Translations under genes and position numbers: made by a program
Notes under the pieces: generated by a model
Told to the model about the DNA's origin: nothing
Database searches by the model: none
What the model saw: the letters and a program-made list of their open reading frames with translations, nothing else
Part shown: positions 34,830-47,864 of the stretch, in pieces
Numbering within the stretch: position 1 is the stretch's first letter
Layout: the number at the start of each line of letters is the position of its first letter
Assembly: GCA_032622095.1 (NCBI GenBank)
Contig: CP136068.1
Span: 49,718,443 to 49,782,442 of the forward strand
From: Siphonodentalium dalli
Lineage: Eukaryota; Mollusca; Scaphopoda; Gadilida; Siphonodentaliidae
Length of the DNA stretch: 64,000 nucleotides
Reading direction: 5' to 3'

Positions 34830-37370
34830 ATCCATTAAGCATGGGCTACAGGTCATACTGTTCATCTGATCATCATGAAATTTGTCATGGATGTTAATAT
34901 TGACATGCAGATGTGAACGAGTCATTTCTGGAGTCATTAGGCCATAAAACATGGCCACCGGCAGCCATCTTGGATTTTACTCTTTGCATGACTGAATCCT
35001 TTGGTACTTGCTACAGGTCGTACCTTTGGTTGGATCATTATAAAATTTGTCATGGCTGTAGACATTCACATGTCTGGGAAGGATTCATTTTGGGGTCATT
35101 CGGCAAAAAACATGGCTGCCAGCGACCATTTTGGATTTCAAAATCAATCCATTAGCACGGGCTACAGCCGGAGTGTTCGTCTGATCATCGTGAAATTTGT
35201 CGTGGATGTTAATATTGACATTTAGATGGGAACAAGTCATTTTGGGGTCATTCAGCCATAAAACATGGCCGCCGGCAGCCATCTTGGATTTTACTCTTTG
35301 CAGACTAAATCCTTTACCACGGGCTTCAAGTCGTATCTTTGGCCGGATCATCATGAAATTTGTCATCCATGGTTGTTGACATTGACATGTAGATGGCAAA
35401 CGAGTCATTTTGGCATCATTTGGCAAAAAACATGGCCGTTAGCGGCCATCTTGGATTTAAAGATTCTATCCATTAGCACAGTGTACTTGCCGGAGTGTTC
35501 GTCTCATCATCATGAAATTTGTCATAGATGTTAATGTTGACATGTTGATGGGAATGAGTCATTTTGGGGTCATTTGGCCATATTCGGCCATAAAATATGG
35601 CCGCCGGCAGCCATCTTGGAATTTACACTTTGCATGACTAAATCCTTTGGCGCGGGCTTCAAGTCGTACCTTTGATCGGATCATTATGAAATTTGTCATA
35701 GGTGTTGACATTGACATGTAGCTGGGAACGAGTAATTTTGGAGTCATTCGGCAAATAAACATGGCTGCCAGCGGCCTTCTTGGATTTCAAAACTCAATCC
35801 ATTAGCATGGGCTACAGGTCATCTGATCATGAAAATTGTCATGAATGTTAATATTTTACTCATTGCATGACTAAATCCTTTAGCATGGGCTACAGGTCGT
35901 ACATTTACTCGGATCATCGTGAAATTTGTGGATGTTAATATTGACATGTAGATGTGAACAGGTCATTTTGGGGTCATTCGGCCATAAAACATAATCCTTT
36001 GGCACGGGTTTCAAATCGTATCTTTGGCCGGATCATTATGAAATTTGTCATGGTTGTTGACATTGACATGTAGATATCAAACGAGTCATTTTGGCGTCAT
36101 TCGGCAAAAAACATGGCCGTCACCGGCCATCTTGGATTTCAAGATTCAATCCATTAGCACAGGGTACAGGCCGGAGTGTTTGTCTCATCTTCATGAAATT
36201 TGTCATGGATGTTAGCGTTGACATGTTGGATGGGAACAAGTCATTTTGGGGTCATTCGGCCATAAAACATGGCCCGCGGTAGCCATATTGGAATTCACTC
36301 TTTGGATGACTAAATCCTTTGGTACAGGCTACAGGTCGTACCTTTGATCAGATCATCATGAAATTTGTCATGGCTGATGACATTGACATGTAGATGGGAA
36401 CGAGTCATTTTGGGGTCATTCGGCAAATAAACATGGCCGGCAGCCTTCTTGGATTTTACTCTTTGCATGACTAAATCATCTGGGCAAGTTTGTCAGTTGC
36501 TTTCCGGGGGTTGGTGGTTTCTACACGCAGTGGAACAATTTCCCGGTGAAATTAAGACTGCGTGGTCTTTCCTCCACCCGTAAAATTGACAACGTCGTGT
36601 GTGGCCTAGCAGCTAGAACGATGATAAACCCTAATAAACAAACAAACAAACAAACATGACTAAATCATTTGGCGCGGGCTTCAAGTCGCACCTTTGGTCG
36701 GATCATCATGAAATTTGTCATAGGTGTTGACATTGACATGTAGATGGGAACGAGTCATTTTGGATGCATTCGGCAAATAAACATGGCCGCCTGCGGCCTT
36801 CTTGGATTTCAAAATTCAATCCATTAGCATTGGCTACAGGTGATACCGTTCATCTGATCATCATGAAATTTGTCATGGATGTTAATATTTACTCTTCGCA
36901 TGACTAAATCCTTTGGCATGGGCTACAGGTCATACCTTGGGTCGGATCATCATGAAATTTGCCGTGGATGTTAACATTGACTGATTGACATGTAGATGGG
37001 AACAAGTCATTTTGGGGTCAATCAGCCATAGAACATGGCCGCTGGCAGCCATCTTGGATTTTACTCTTTGTATGACTAAATCCTTTGGCACGGACTTCAA
37101 GTAGAACCTTTGGTCGGATCATTATGAAATTAGACATGTAGATGGGAAACAAATCATTTTGGGGTCATACGGCAAAAAAACATGGCTGCCAGTGGCCATC
37201 TTGGATTTATGAATTCAATCCATTAGCACAGCTACAGGCCGAGCAGTTCGTCTGATCACCATGAAATTTGTCATGGGTGTTAATATTGACATGTAGATGG
37301 GAACAAGTCATTTTGGGGTCATTCGTCCGTAAAACATGGCTGCCATCTTGGATTTAACTTTCCGAATTCC
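34830..37370. repeat. 165-bp tandem array (AACATGGCCGCCGGCAGCCAT family)
   Basis: About 15 units, each with GAGTCATTTTGGGGTCATTC + GGC, AACATGGCCGCC/GCAGCCATCTTGGATTT, and ATCATCATGAAATTTGTCAT. Two alternating types (TTTACTCTTTGCATGACTAAATC and TTCAAAATTCAATCCATTAGC) make a dimer of about 325 bp. The family begins at about 32395 with GCTCAACTTTACTTTGTAAA, before the hAT element. Related in sense to the 15.9-16.7 kb array. Confidence 0.9.
36480..36654 (+). mobile_element. SINE-like retroposon with 14-bp TSD
   Basis: 175-bp insert bounded by CATGACTAAATCAT (36466-36479 and 36655-36668), within an array unit. It ends in a tail of CAAA repeats after GATGATAAACCCTAATAAA. The body (GGTGGTTTCTACACGCAGTG, TGCGTGGTCTTTCCTCCACC, AAAATTGACAACGTCGTG) resembles the 3' region shared by invertebrate L2/CR1-type LINEs and their SINEs. 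No tRNA-type promoter boxes are obvious, so it may be a 5'-truncated copy. Confidence 0.85.
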
Positions 37371-38196
37371 TGATCGCTCCATTGACTGCAACAGATGAAA
37401 TTCTTCTCTTTCGAAGTTGTGCTATGACAATATTTTCGTGAAAATGGCATTCCAATCTGCATTTTAATTATGCACATACGATTATACCAATAACATGATA
37501 TTAGAGGGCATTATGGTTTATTAACGGCCTGACAGGAATGATTAACAGCCCTTGGGCCTATTGGCAGCCCAAGATGCAGTTGAGCTAATAGTCTTAATTG
37601 TTTAACTTTTAGCACATCGTATAGTATGCGACTATTTGAAGTTGGTGCATGAGGCGTGATGCAGCTGGCATCAGCAACAAATCTCGCTGCTGTCCAGACC
37701 GCATTTTAGTCCCTTTGAAGAAAAAAAATCACCACTGATCTTGTGATTTATTATAGACTGCGTGGTCTTGCAGGGCCAGTCCTCAGAATTTACAATGGCA
37801 TTGCGGTCACAAACGCACGAGGGCATTCAAGTTACATTCGTTGAAAACAGTGAATGAAATTACGTAATATGTGGTTGAAGTGTCATTGCATGCCATTTTA
37901 ACATAAAATTATATTCAAGTAATAGTAAAAAATCATGTATGAATGACGTGATTTACCTTTATAATATTTGTATTGTTTTGGTATTCTTGCATGTAATTTT
38001 AATGGAAAAATTAGTTAAATTTTCCGTATCGGCAACATGTTATAAATGTCTTTTTTTATTAGAGTTTTGTCATAAATATAATAATCGTATAATAATATTG
38101 TCTATATGATCAAGTGAATGAGCACAGCTGTTCATACAGAACAAGTTTGGTTGTAGCCATTCTACTGGTTAAATGTACTTTCTTATCAATATACAG
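37371..38196 (+). promoter_or_regulatory. Upstream region of CENP-A, no clear promoter motif
   Basis: The region after the 165-bp array is largely non-repetitive. It includes a fragment at about 37490-37590 related to the 23-kb palindromic element, and a 15-bp match (AGACTGCGTGGTCTT, 37754) to the retroposon at 36480. I see no convincing TATA box or CpG-dense start. The transcription start should lie here or further upstream if there is a 5' untranslated exon. Confidence 0.3.
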
Positions 38197-38422
38197 GTTA
38201 TGAGTCAGGGGCAGATGGCAAAAAGCAAAAGGAAATCATCACTCCCAGCTCGTAAATCTCCCGACTCCGAGTTAGAGTCTGAATCAAGAATTGTTCCCGT
38301 CCATACGTCGACGCCTGCTCACCGAACTGCCCTGCCAGGTCAGCCCCGACGACGATTAGTACAGTCACCACAGCAACAGTCACCACAGCAACAGACGCCA
38401 CAGCAGTCGATAAATAATAATG
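38197..38422 (+). CDS. CENPA: CENP-A exon 1: N-terminal tail
   Basis: The exon follows a TTTCTTATCAATATACAG acceptor ending at 38196 and stops before a GTGAGT donor at 38423. The first in-frame ATG is at 38200 (G at -3). A second at 38215 opens with MAKSKRKSS, which resembles the MARTK start of H3, so translation could begin there. The tail (residues 1-74) is basic and Ser/Pro/Gln rich. It has RKSP near residue 18, an RRR run near 50 and three SPQQQ/TPQQ-type repeats at about 56-69. The SP and TP pairs are possible kinase sites, by inference. If the acceptor is used, a 5' untranslated exon lies upstream; I could not find it or a clear promoter in 37370-38196. If it is not used, transcription starts close by. 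Confidence 0.85.
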
Positions 38423-41400
38423 GTGAGTCAACAGTATCATTAGCCGTGATCGATTATTGTATGGATTATCTGATTCAGTCACAATTCGATCGATTATTGT
38501 ATGGATTCTCCTATTCAGTCACAACTTGATTGATTAGTGTATGGATTCTCTGATTCAGTCACAACTCGATTGATTATTGTATGGATTCTCTGATTCAGTC
38601 ACAACTCGATCAATTATTGTATGGATTCTCCTATTCAGTCATAACTCGATCGATTATTGTATGGATTCTCCTATTCAGTCACAACTCGATTGATTATTGT
38701 ATGGATTCTCTGATTCAGTCACAACTCGATCGATTATTGTATGGATTCTCTGATTCAGTCACAACTCGATCGATTATTGTATGGATTCTCCTATTCAGTC
38801 ACAACTCGATCGATTATTGTATGGATTCTCTGATTCAGTCACAACTCGATCGATTATTGTATGGATTCTCCTATTCAGTCACAACTCGATTGATTATTGT
38901 ATGGATTCTCCTATTCAGTCACAACTCGATTGATTATTGTATGGATTCTCCTATTCAGTCACAACTCGATTGATTATTGTATGCATTCTCTGATTCAGTC
39001 ACAACTTGATTGATTGTTGTATGCATTCTCCTATTCAGTCACAACTCGATTGATTATTGTATCCATTCTCTGATTCAGTCACAACTCGATTGATTATTGT
39101 ATGCATTCTCTGATTCAGTCACAACTTGATTGATTATTGTATGCATTCTCCTATTCAGTCTCTGATTCAGTCACAACTCGATCGATTATTGTATGCATTC
39201 TCTGATTCAGTCACAACTTGATTGATTATTGTATGCATTCTCCTATTCAATCACAACTCGATTGATTATTGTATGCATTCTCTGATTCAGTCACAACTCG
39301 ATTGATTATTGTATGCATTCTCTGATTCAGTCACAACTCGATTGATTATTGTATGGATTCTCCTATTCAGTCACAACTCGATTGATTATTGTATGCATTC
39401 TCTGATTCAGTCACAACTTGATTGATTATTGTATGGATTCTCCTATTCAGTCACAACTTGATTGATTATTGTATGCATTCTCTGATTCAGTCACAACCTG
39501 ATTGATTATTGTATGCATTCTCTGATTCAGTCACAACTTGATTGATTATTGTATGGATTCTCTGATTCAGTCACAACTTGATTGATTATTGTATGCATTC
39601 TCTGATTCAGTCACAACTCGATCGATTATTGTATGGATTCTCCTATTCAATCACAACTCGATTGATTATTGTATCCATTCTCTGATTCAGTCACAACTCG
39701 ATTGATTATTGTATGCATTCTCTGATTCAGTCACAACTCGATTGATTATTGTATGGATTCTCCTATTCAGTCACAACTCGATTGATTATTGTATGCATTC
39801 TCTGATTCAGTCACAACTTGATTGATTATTGTATGGATTCTCCTATTCAGTCACAACTTGATTGATTATTGTATGCATTCTCTGATTCAGTCACAACTCG
39901 ATTGATTATTGTATGCATTCTCTGATTCAGTCACAACTTGATTGATTATTGTATGGATTCTCTGATTCAGTCACAACTTGATTGATTATTGTATGCATTC
40001 TCTGATTCAGTCACAACTCGATCGATTATTGTATGGATTCTCCTATTCAATCACAACTCGATTGATTATTGTATCCATTCTCTGATTCAGTCACAACTCG
40101 ATTGATTATTGTATGCATTCTCTGATTCAGTCACAACTCGATTGATTATTGTATGGATTCTCCTATTCAGTCACAACTCGATTGATTATTGTATGCATTC
40201 TCTGATTCAGTCACAACTTGATTGATTATTGTATGGATTCTCCTATTCAGTCACAACTTGATTGATTATTGTATGCATTCTCTGATTCAGTCACAACTCG
40301 ATTGATTATTGTATGCATTCTCTGATTCAGTCACAACTCGATTGATTATTGTATGCATTCTCTGATTCAGTCACAACTTGATTGATTATTGTATGGATTC
40401 TCCTATTCAGTCACAACTCGATTGGTTATTGTATGGATTCTCCTATTCAGTCACAACTCGATTGATTATTGTATGGATTCTCCTATTCAGTCACAACTTG
40501 ATTGATTATTGTATGCATTCTCTGATTCAGTCAAAACTCGATTGATTATTGTATGCATTCTCTGATTCAGTCACAACTCGAATGATTATTGTATGCATTC
40601 TCTGATTCAGTCACAACTCGATTGATTATTGTATGCATTCTCTGATTCAGTCACAACTTGATTGATTATTGTATGCATTCTCTGATTCAGTCACAACTTG
40701 ATTGATTATTGTATGGATTCTCCTATTCAGACACAACTCGATCGATTATTGTATGGATTCTCCTATTCAGTCACAACTTGATTGATTATTGTATGGATTC
40801 TCCTATTCAGTCACAACTTGATTGATTATTGTATGCATTCTCCTATTCAGTCACAACTTGATTGATTATTGTATGCATTCTCCTATTCAGTCACAACTTG
40901 ATTGATTATTGTATGGATTCTCCTATTCAGTCACAACTCAATTGATTATTGTATGCATTCTCTGATTCAGTCACAACTTGATTTATTATTGTATGGATTC
41001 TCCTATTCAGTCACAACTCAATTGATTATTGTATGCATTCTCTGATTCAGTCACAACTTGATTGATTATTGTATGGATTCTCCTATTCAGTCACAACTCA
41101 ATTGATTATTGTATGCATTCTCTGATTCAGTCACAACTCGATCGATTATTGTATGGATTCTCTGATTCAGTCACAACTCTATTGATTTTTCAATGTCTCC
41201 AAATCTGTCACAAAATATGGACAATGGAGTGGTCTATTTTTCATTTGTAGGGATGCTCAGATCATATAAATTACAACAAATAAACTTATGCCTTTATAGT
41301 ACAGACCCTAGTGACATTGCCACTAGTGTACAGAGCGAGAGGTCGCATATCTAGGTCCGTGCAAAATGTTGTGATGGTCAGCAAGGAAACATTTGCGTGA

Positions 41401-44400
41401 TAAAGAAGTACAGGCAGTACAGTAATGCCCTAAGTAATCGACTCCTTAACCAAAGCAGAATTATGGGTAATTTTTCAGGATTTAGTCGGAAATATGGCTT
41501 GTTGCCATTCATCGGAAAGCTCTCACATTAGGGGAATTACTGTACCAGGCTCCAAACTTGATCCGTGAAATGATTCTTCAACATTCTCGCAGAAAAACTA
41601 CTGAACATAAATTATTGTACATGTCTCTGTTTTTAAACAACATTTGGGTAAAGAATTTAAAATAGGGTTGGTAGGCAAACATCAATCGCGTTTGTTTTGG
41701 CGTAAGTGCTCATTTGTATTGGCCAAATATCTTAATTATTGTCACTAGATCCTCTTTCACATCACAGCTATTACGAGAAAAAAGAGGAGGTTTAGACCTG
41801 GAACTAAAGCCTTGAAAGAGATCCGACACTACCAAGCATCCACAAGTCTTCTGCTAAGGAAACTCCCGTTTTCTCGATTGGTATGTATCTCAATATAATT
41901 AACACACATTATTAGAAAGCGAGCAGAGTAAAAGTAATCTTGTCCAAGCCTGCAAATAGTGTGTCTGTCATTTGCAGAATGAGGTCCCCAGACTGTGAAT
42001 TTAGTGACGATATCCGCATAGCGGGCTAGCATCACTAAACTCACCCTCTGGGGACCTCATTCTGCTTAGGCCCTCAACTGCTATGGTAGGACTAGGATCA
42101 GATTGAAGTTCCCTAGTTGAAGTTGGTGATGTTCACCAATTGGGCACCTCGATTATGTATTTTATCTGCTGCAAATTAGGGGATATAGAAACTTCACAGA
42201 ATGGAAAACTAAAAACAATGTTAATTTGATACTCTAGATAGTTCCCAGAAGATGAGGCCTAAGCAGAATGAGGTCTCCAGAGGGTGAATTTGGTGATGCT
42301 AGCCCACTGTGCGGGATAGCATCACTAAATTCACCCTCTGGGGACCTCATTCTGCAAATGACAGGCCTGCTATTTGCAGGCTTGATCTTGTCCAAGGGTT
42401 ACAAATTGACACAAGATTTTAACTTTATACTTTCGACAGTCACGCCTTAATCTGACCAAGTCACTGTTGGGAGAAACTCAATAATCCACCAGTGTGCTGC
42501 AAACTCATCTCGATGTGTTGACATTCAAGACAAGTCTGACACACAAACTACTAGAACATGCAGCTCCCATAACTCCACCAAAATATACGGATCTGGCCAG
42601 TTTTCGAACTCGATCAAGACATTGTTGAGCAAGTCTCATATACCGAATATCAACAATACATGTAGTTGATCAGCCCACATAATTGGCGATGGCAATCAGC
42701 AATGACGAAGTTATTTGCTGAAGCAAACTGGGCCACTATAAAGGGTTGCCATAGTTACAATTAATGTATTTTCAAACCAAACCCATGCGTGGCATAGCTA
42801 TTGAAACTCGACCTCGCATGCTCTGATGCGATTCTTGTACTTATAAAATACAGGTTGGAACTACATATTAGTGGAGCGGACGGAACCAATTTCAGAAAGT
42901 TTAGTCCATCGGGATCACACACAAGCTTGTGATACATCATTTTGAAGGTTGTGACATTCCGCAGCGGGTAGGACCCGGTGTGAAATATACAAACTATGCA
43001 AAAGATGATTTTTAGCGGATTAAGTGCCAAAATTCAGCCAAAATCCCTGTTTTTGTAAAATGCGGCAAAATGAGAAATAAAAGTATAGAAACGCGAATAT
43101 TTTGCGAATAGTCTACATACCTCTAGATATTTACTACGATAGTGTTACGATTTCTCTGATATAATGAAGATTGTTTTTAGATTTATTATAAAAATAGACA
43201 AAACAGCGCAATTTTTAAAAAATTTTGCCTCACTTAATGGGCGATAGATCAATATTGTTTTGACCACGGATATCGTATATGGTCTAGAAAAGTGCAGATA
43301 TATATACCGCATACGACAATATGCTGAATATGTCATTATATTTAACACGTGCTGTGTTATATAAGATTATTTCAACCCTCACCCCAAAATTCATCAAAAA
43401 GTCACTGTTTTAGGGGAATTCGGCACAAATGAATACAAAAGCACAGGTATTCGGGATATTTTTGTGCTACGATATAGCAAGTTACATACTTATAAATTCA
43501 AAGTATTGAAATTCCATGATTGCAGTGATAAATGTAAAAATTTCTAAAATTTACTTGGAAAATAGACAAAAAATCATTCATTTTCAGTTGTTTCGCCCCT
43601 CTTAATAGGCGATTATTCAATATTGCATTGAATGGAGATCCCGTAATCTAGAAACTTGTGGAAATATATACTGCATATGATTGTAGGGCAAAGATGTCAG
43701 TCTGTGTCATAGATGCTATGTGGTGGTAGATTGTGTCAACCCCACCCCAAAATTCAGAAGAAAAAAAATCAGTTTTAGAAATTTCTGTATGGCAGAATAC
43801 AAAAGCACAACAACTCTGATTATTTTGTGCTATTATATTGGAGTCTACCCACTTCGAGATATACATTGTGATAACGCCATGGTATCATTTACAAATGGCA
43901 ATATTTCGGAGTGTTCTTGTGAAAGTAATCCGAAAATCGTGATATTTAAACTTGTTTTGTCCCTCTGCATGGGTGATAATTCAAATCCATTTTGAACAAT
44001 AATCCAGGACAAACTCTCAAGAGTTGACGAGACACATAATGCATATGAATGTTGTCGGATTGTATCATCTTCTGTCGCATTTGTTTGGTTATGTTATTGC
44101 ACCCCTCGCTCAAATAATACAATACATCGCAAGATGAGACAAACACGGCATATTCCTATATACATTTATGCATTATACACACACCTTATCAAGCTGATAC
44201 GTTTGATAGTTACTTGAGTTGAAGAAATTACATCATTGTATGTTTTCTTCGCATAATATAGCTTCACAGTTGTATAAGATTATACGTATTGGGAGGTTTA
44301 GTGATTGTTAATAGCCAGGTTCAGCCACACGTACATGTAACTTGTAACGTGTGTTGTCATTGCCAACGAAATCACCTGACTTTACATGACCATTCCGCAT

Positions 44401-47400
44401 ACACGTACACCATCAAACAACCGTTTAGTCGTTTTGTGTCAAATGTGCAGCATTGCGAAATGTGTATCAGTGTCAATCGACGAACCTGTTCTTAGTGAAC
44501 TTTTGTCAAATTCGTCAGCAGCGGCGACCACGCCGTTACTTTTCCCAAAAGGGTTGTTGGTACGACTTCCTTTACATATCGTAGGTCGTCTGCACCCTGG
44601 AACCGGTGAAAGCAAAAGTTTGTTTGTATCTGGGTGCAGAAATGTTATCCAATGCGGGCGCATAGCCTACTGTTCTTCGGTACACATGGATGGTTTTTAA
44701 CGTCCAATGGGCATGAACTGCCCACGAGACGGCACAGCCATTAACGTGAGCTCGCGATCTCATCACATCTAGTCATGGCTCAACCCTGCAAGTTGACCGA
44801 AGGGGTTGTGTTTGGAATGAACCTGCATCCACCTGGGACTCGATGTTTCCCACAAGGGCTGCCACTTCCCTTTAATCATATAATAGAATATTTGTTTTAC
44901 ATCAAGAATGCTGTACAAACAGTATAAACACTCTTTCTGTGGCTCTCCTATCTGGGAGTCATCATCCACGATTTTGCCCTATGGGGACTTCCCACAGTAT
45001 TTGGGGTTTTGATGCGTCACAACCTTCTTGGTCACAGCCATCAAATCGAGCCTTGTCATCAACCTTGTGATGCTCTTTAATTCTATCTATCGTCCTGGAA
45101 TCTCCCTTGGGGTACCCATGTCGCCTTTTCTGGGCTGGGCCATATTTCTTGGAATATGATGAGGAACAGATGCCGTAATATCTCCAAGGCCTTGATCATT
45201 ACATGTCAAATTTCTCTGACCTTGTATGTCTGTCAATGTGTCAGGAAGAATATATTGGGTTTCCCTTCAAGATAGGGTGGTTTTGGTTCAGCTCTTTGGA
45301 ACTCATCCCCATTGCTTATGGTAGCAGAAACTACTGCTGTATTCCCATGTGATCATGGATACCCATAATAGGTTCGGTAAACTTTCTGAGCATTTGTGAA
45401 TTTTCAGAACGTCCAGGAGTCACATGGCATATTCTGCCAATATCTGTGTTCTCTCCCATAGCTGGTGCCTTATCCACTATCTCACATTCTGCTGCACCAT
45501 GGTAATCTATTTTGATTCCATTTATTGTCTCCAAATCACCATATAGATGGGTATCCAATTTGGGTTTATCTTCCGATAAGTAGTCATACAGTTTCTTTGA
45601 GAGCATGGAAACTGTTGCTCCAGGCCTCCAGTACCAATCAAAAACCTCACTGGCTGCCCATAGAGATTGCAATCTAAATACAGGCCTCCCTTTTCAGAAG
45701 AGCTGTATCTAACAAACTACTTGGAGTTACGATGTCCACTTGTATTCTGCTGGTCTCCCCTACCACGATAGGCATTAGGACACACGTCGCGTGGATTGTG
45801 AGAAGTTCTGCATCTGGTGCGTTCTTTGTATTCATTGTGTTATAATCAGGACTATCATTATAATTCTGTCCCCATTGTCTATCGTCACGACAGTCCCTCC
45901 AGGACTCATTTGTGTTACTCTTTTTCTCCTTGTTTTGGTTTTGTCATTCTTTGTTTAATCTCCCCATTACTCCTCTTCACATCAGTCAACATTTGTTTTA
46001 TCTCCTTCATCTCAACGATGGACTGTGGTGTTTGGGACGGTTGTGAGCTATCCTGAGTTTTCCCATTAGAGCCAGTTTGGGGCTTCAGTTGATATATTAT
46101 CTTTTTGATTTCTTCAAACTCTATATTTTTGCTTTGTGTTGGGCTGCTTTACTGCCCTAGCATAGTCTTTAAATAGCCCTATGTTTTCAGACTTGGCAAA
46201 AGCCTCTGATTTAACTGCATGTCTTATGCTCTCACCAAGAGAGCCTGGTCGTGCTCGTTTTACCCTGAGCCGTATATCTGGATCATACAACCCACCAATG
46301 AATTGGTCCTTTGCCAAGGTGTCTCTCAATTCATGTGATGCAGTATGATATGCCATATTGTCCAGACGTTGGATGTTTTGTCCCATTTCAGGTATATAGG
46401 CTCTCTCTTGCCCTTTGTCGTCGTTCACGCAATTATATCATATACAAGTCAGTCTGGTTTTGGCAGCAAATCGGCGTTCTATCGCAGCAACAAGAACGTT
46501 GTAGTCCTCGTCCTGGGAGTAGGTCGCCGAGTATTCCTTGAGCCAATCCTCTCAAAGATGCGCCTAGATAAAGCCCCTTGTCATAAATTTCCTATCCATT
46601 TATTTTGGCACAAATTTCAAAGTGTGCTTGGTAATCTAACCATGATTCTGTGCCATCATAGCTATCTGGTGTTACAAATTGTTTCTGTTTTTCACCGGAT
46701 TTTCTAGGAACATTTCGGTTCGGGTGGTATTTAGCACAATGCATTATACCATGCATGCCTACCGTAAGTTATCATTTGCTGTGTTGGCACTTGACAGCTT
46801 ACGCATAATAACCTACTGCACATATGAATTACGAATAGGGTGCTACAGGTACATCACTAGAATATGTGTTCTTTCTATCAGTTGTCGATTTTCAATATCT
46901 GTAGTTCGCATGCATTCATCTAGTGTACAACTGACAATATTTAACATGTAGACAACACAATTAAATACAAACATAACTATATCACAATACTGTGTGTGGC
47001 AAGAAGATTGAACGCAATGAACAGCACTAATTTCTCCCAAACGGACTCGCAGATGTCACTTCTGTGAAAATGTGTTTAGACCGTACGAAACACATACGAC
47101 TACACTATAAGCTACTCGTAATTCTTATATGTATAGTAGTTCATTGTGCGAAAGGTGTCCGTATTTATATTTCACTGCACGTTTGATAACTTTACACATA
47201 ATAACCATCGAGATATTTCCTATTTCCTATACACGTGAAGCTATCATGCGAAGGTAACATATGCAAAGCTGCGTTTTCTTCAACTCAAATAACTTTTCAT
47301 CGTCTCACCTTGAGAAGGTATATGTATACTACTTGGATGTATATATATAGTCATATTCCGTGTATTCGTCTCATCTTGCGATTTACTGTATTATTGCATG

Positions 47401-47826
47401 GGATAAGGAATACATAAATGTAACCAAACACAGCAACTGCGATAGTTGATGATAATACGCATCAACAGTCATATATACTATATGTCTTGACAACTGTTGA
47501 AATCTTTCCCTATAGATCCCAAATTCTCTGATTTTTTATTTCGTTCTGCCGAATTTCCCCAAAACAGTGACTTTTTGCTGAATTTTGGGGTGAGAGGTGA
47601 AACAATCTTACATAACACATCACGTATTTAATATGTTGACATAAGCAACATGTTGTCTCCGCAGTTGTCTACACTATATTGAAGATCCCAGGTCAAAATA
47701 ATATTGAACTATTCCTGATTAAGTGGGCAAAAAAATTTGAAATTTTGCGTTATTTGGGTCTATTTTTACAAAAAAAATCAGAAATCTTATAAAAGATAGC
47801 GATTTTTCCTTATTTTTGCCGCTTAA

Positions 47827-47864
<38 letters not shown>

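Larger units (their letters stand above)
38423..41767 (+). other. CENP-A intron 1
   Basis: 3,345 bp, GTGAGT donor, TTTCACATCACAG acceptor, phase 1. The first 2.77 kb is almost entirely the 40-bp satellite. The rest holds about 230 bp of unremarkable sequence, a TA-type MITE at 41420-41542 and a short unique stretch before exon 2. Confidence 0.85.

Noticed and set aside
35085..35534. Frames of 113 and 89 codons in the 34.8-37.4 kb array
   Set aside because: Array units read through in several frames; they encode the same repeat on both strands.
38581..38973. 130-codon + strand frame with repeated [13 protein letters not shown] units
   Set aside because: It is the 40-bp satellite read in one frame. 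The period is not a multiple of 3, so frames cycle and stay open by chance; it follows a clear splice donor.
38445..41189. CRISPR-like regular repeat
   Set aside because: No unique spacers; it is a head-to-tail satellite in an animal intron.
41829..42044. 71-codon - strand frame
   Set aside because: Antisense shadow of CENP-A exon 2 and the palindromic MITE.
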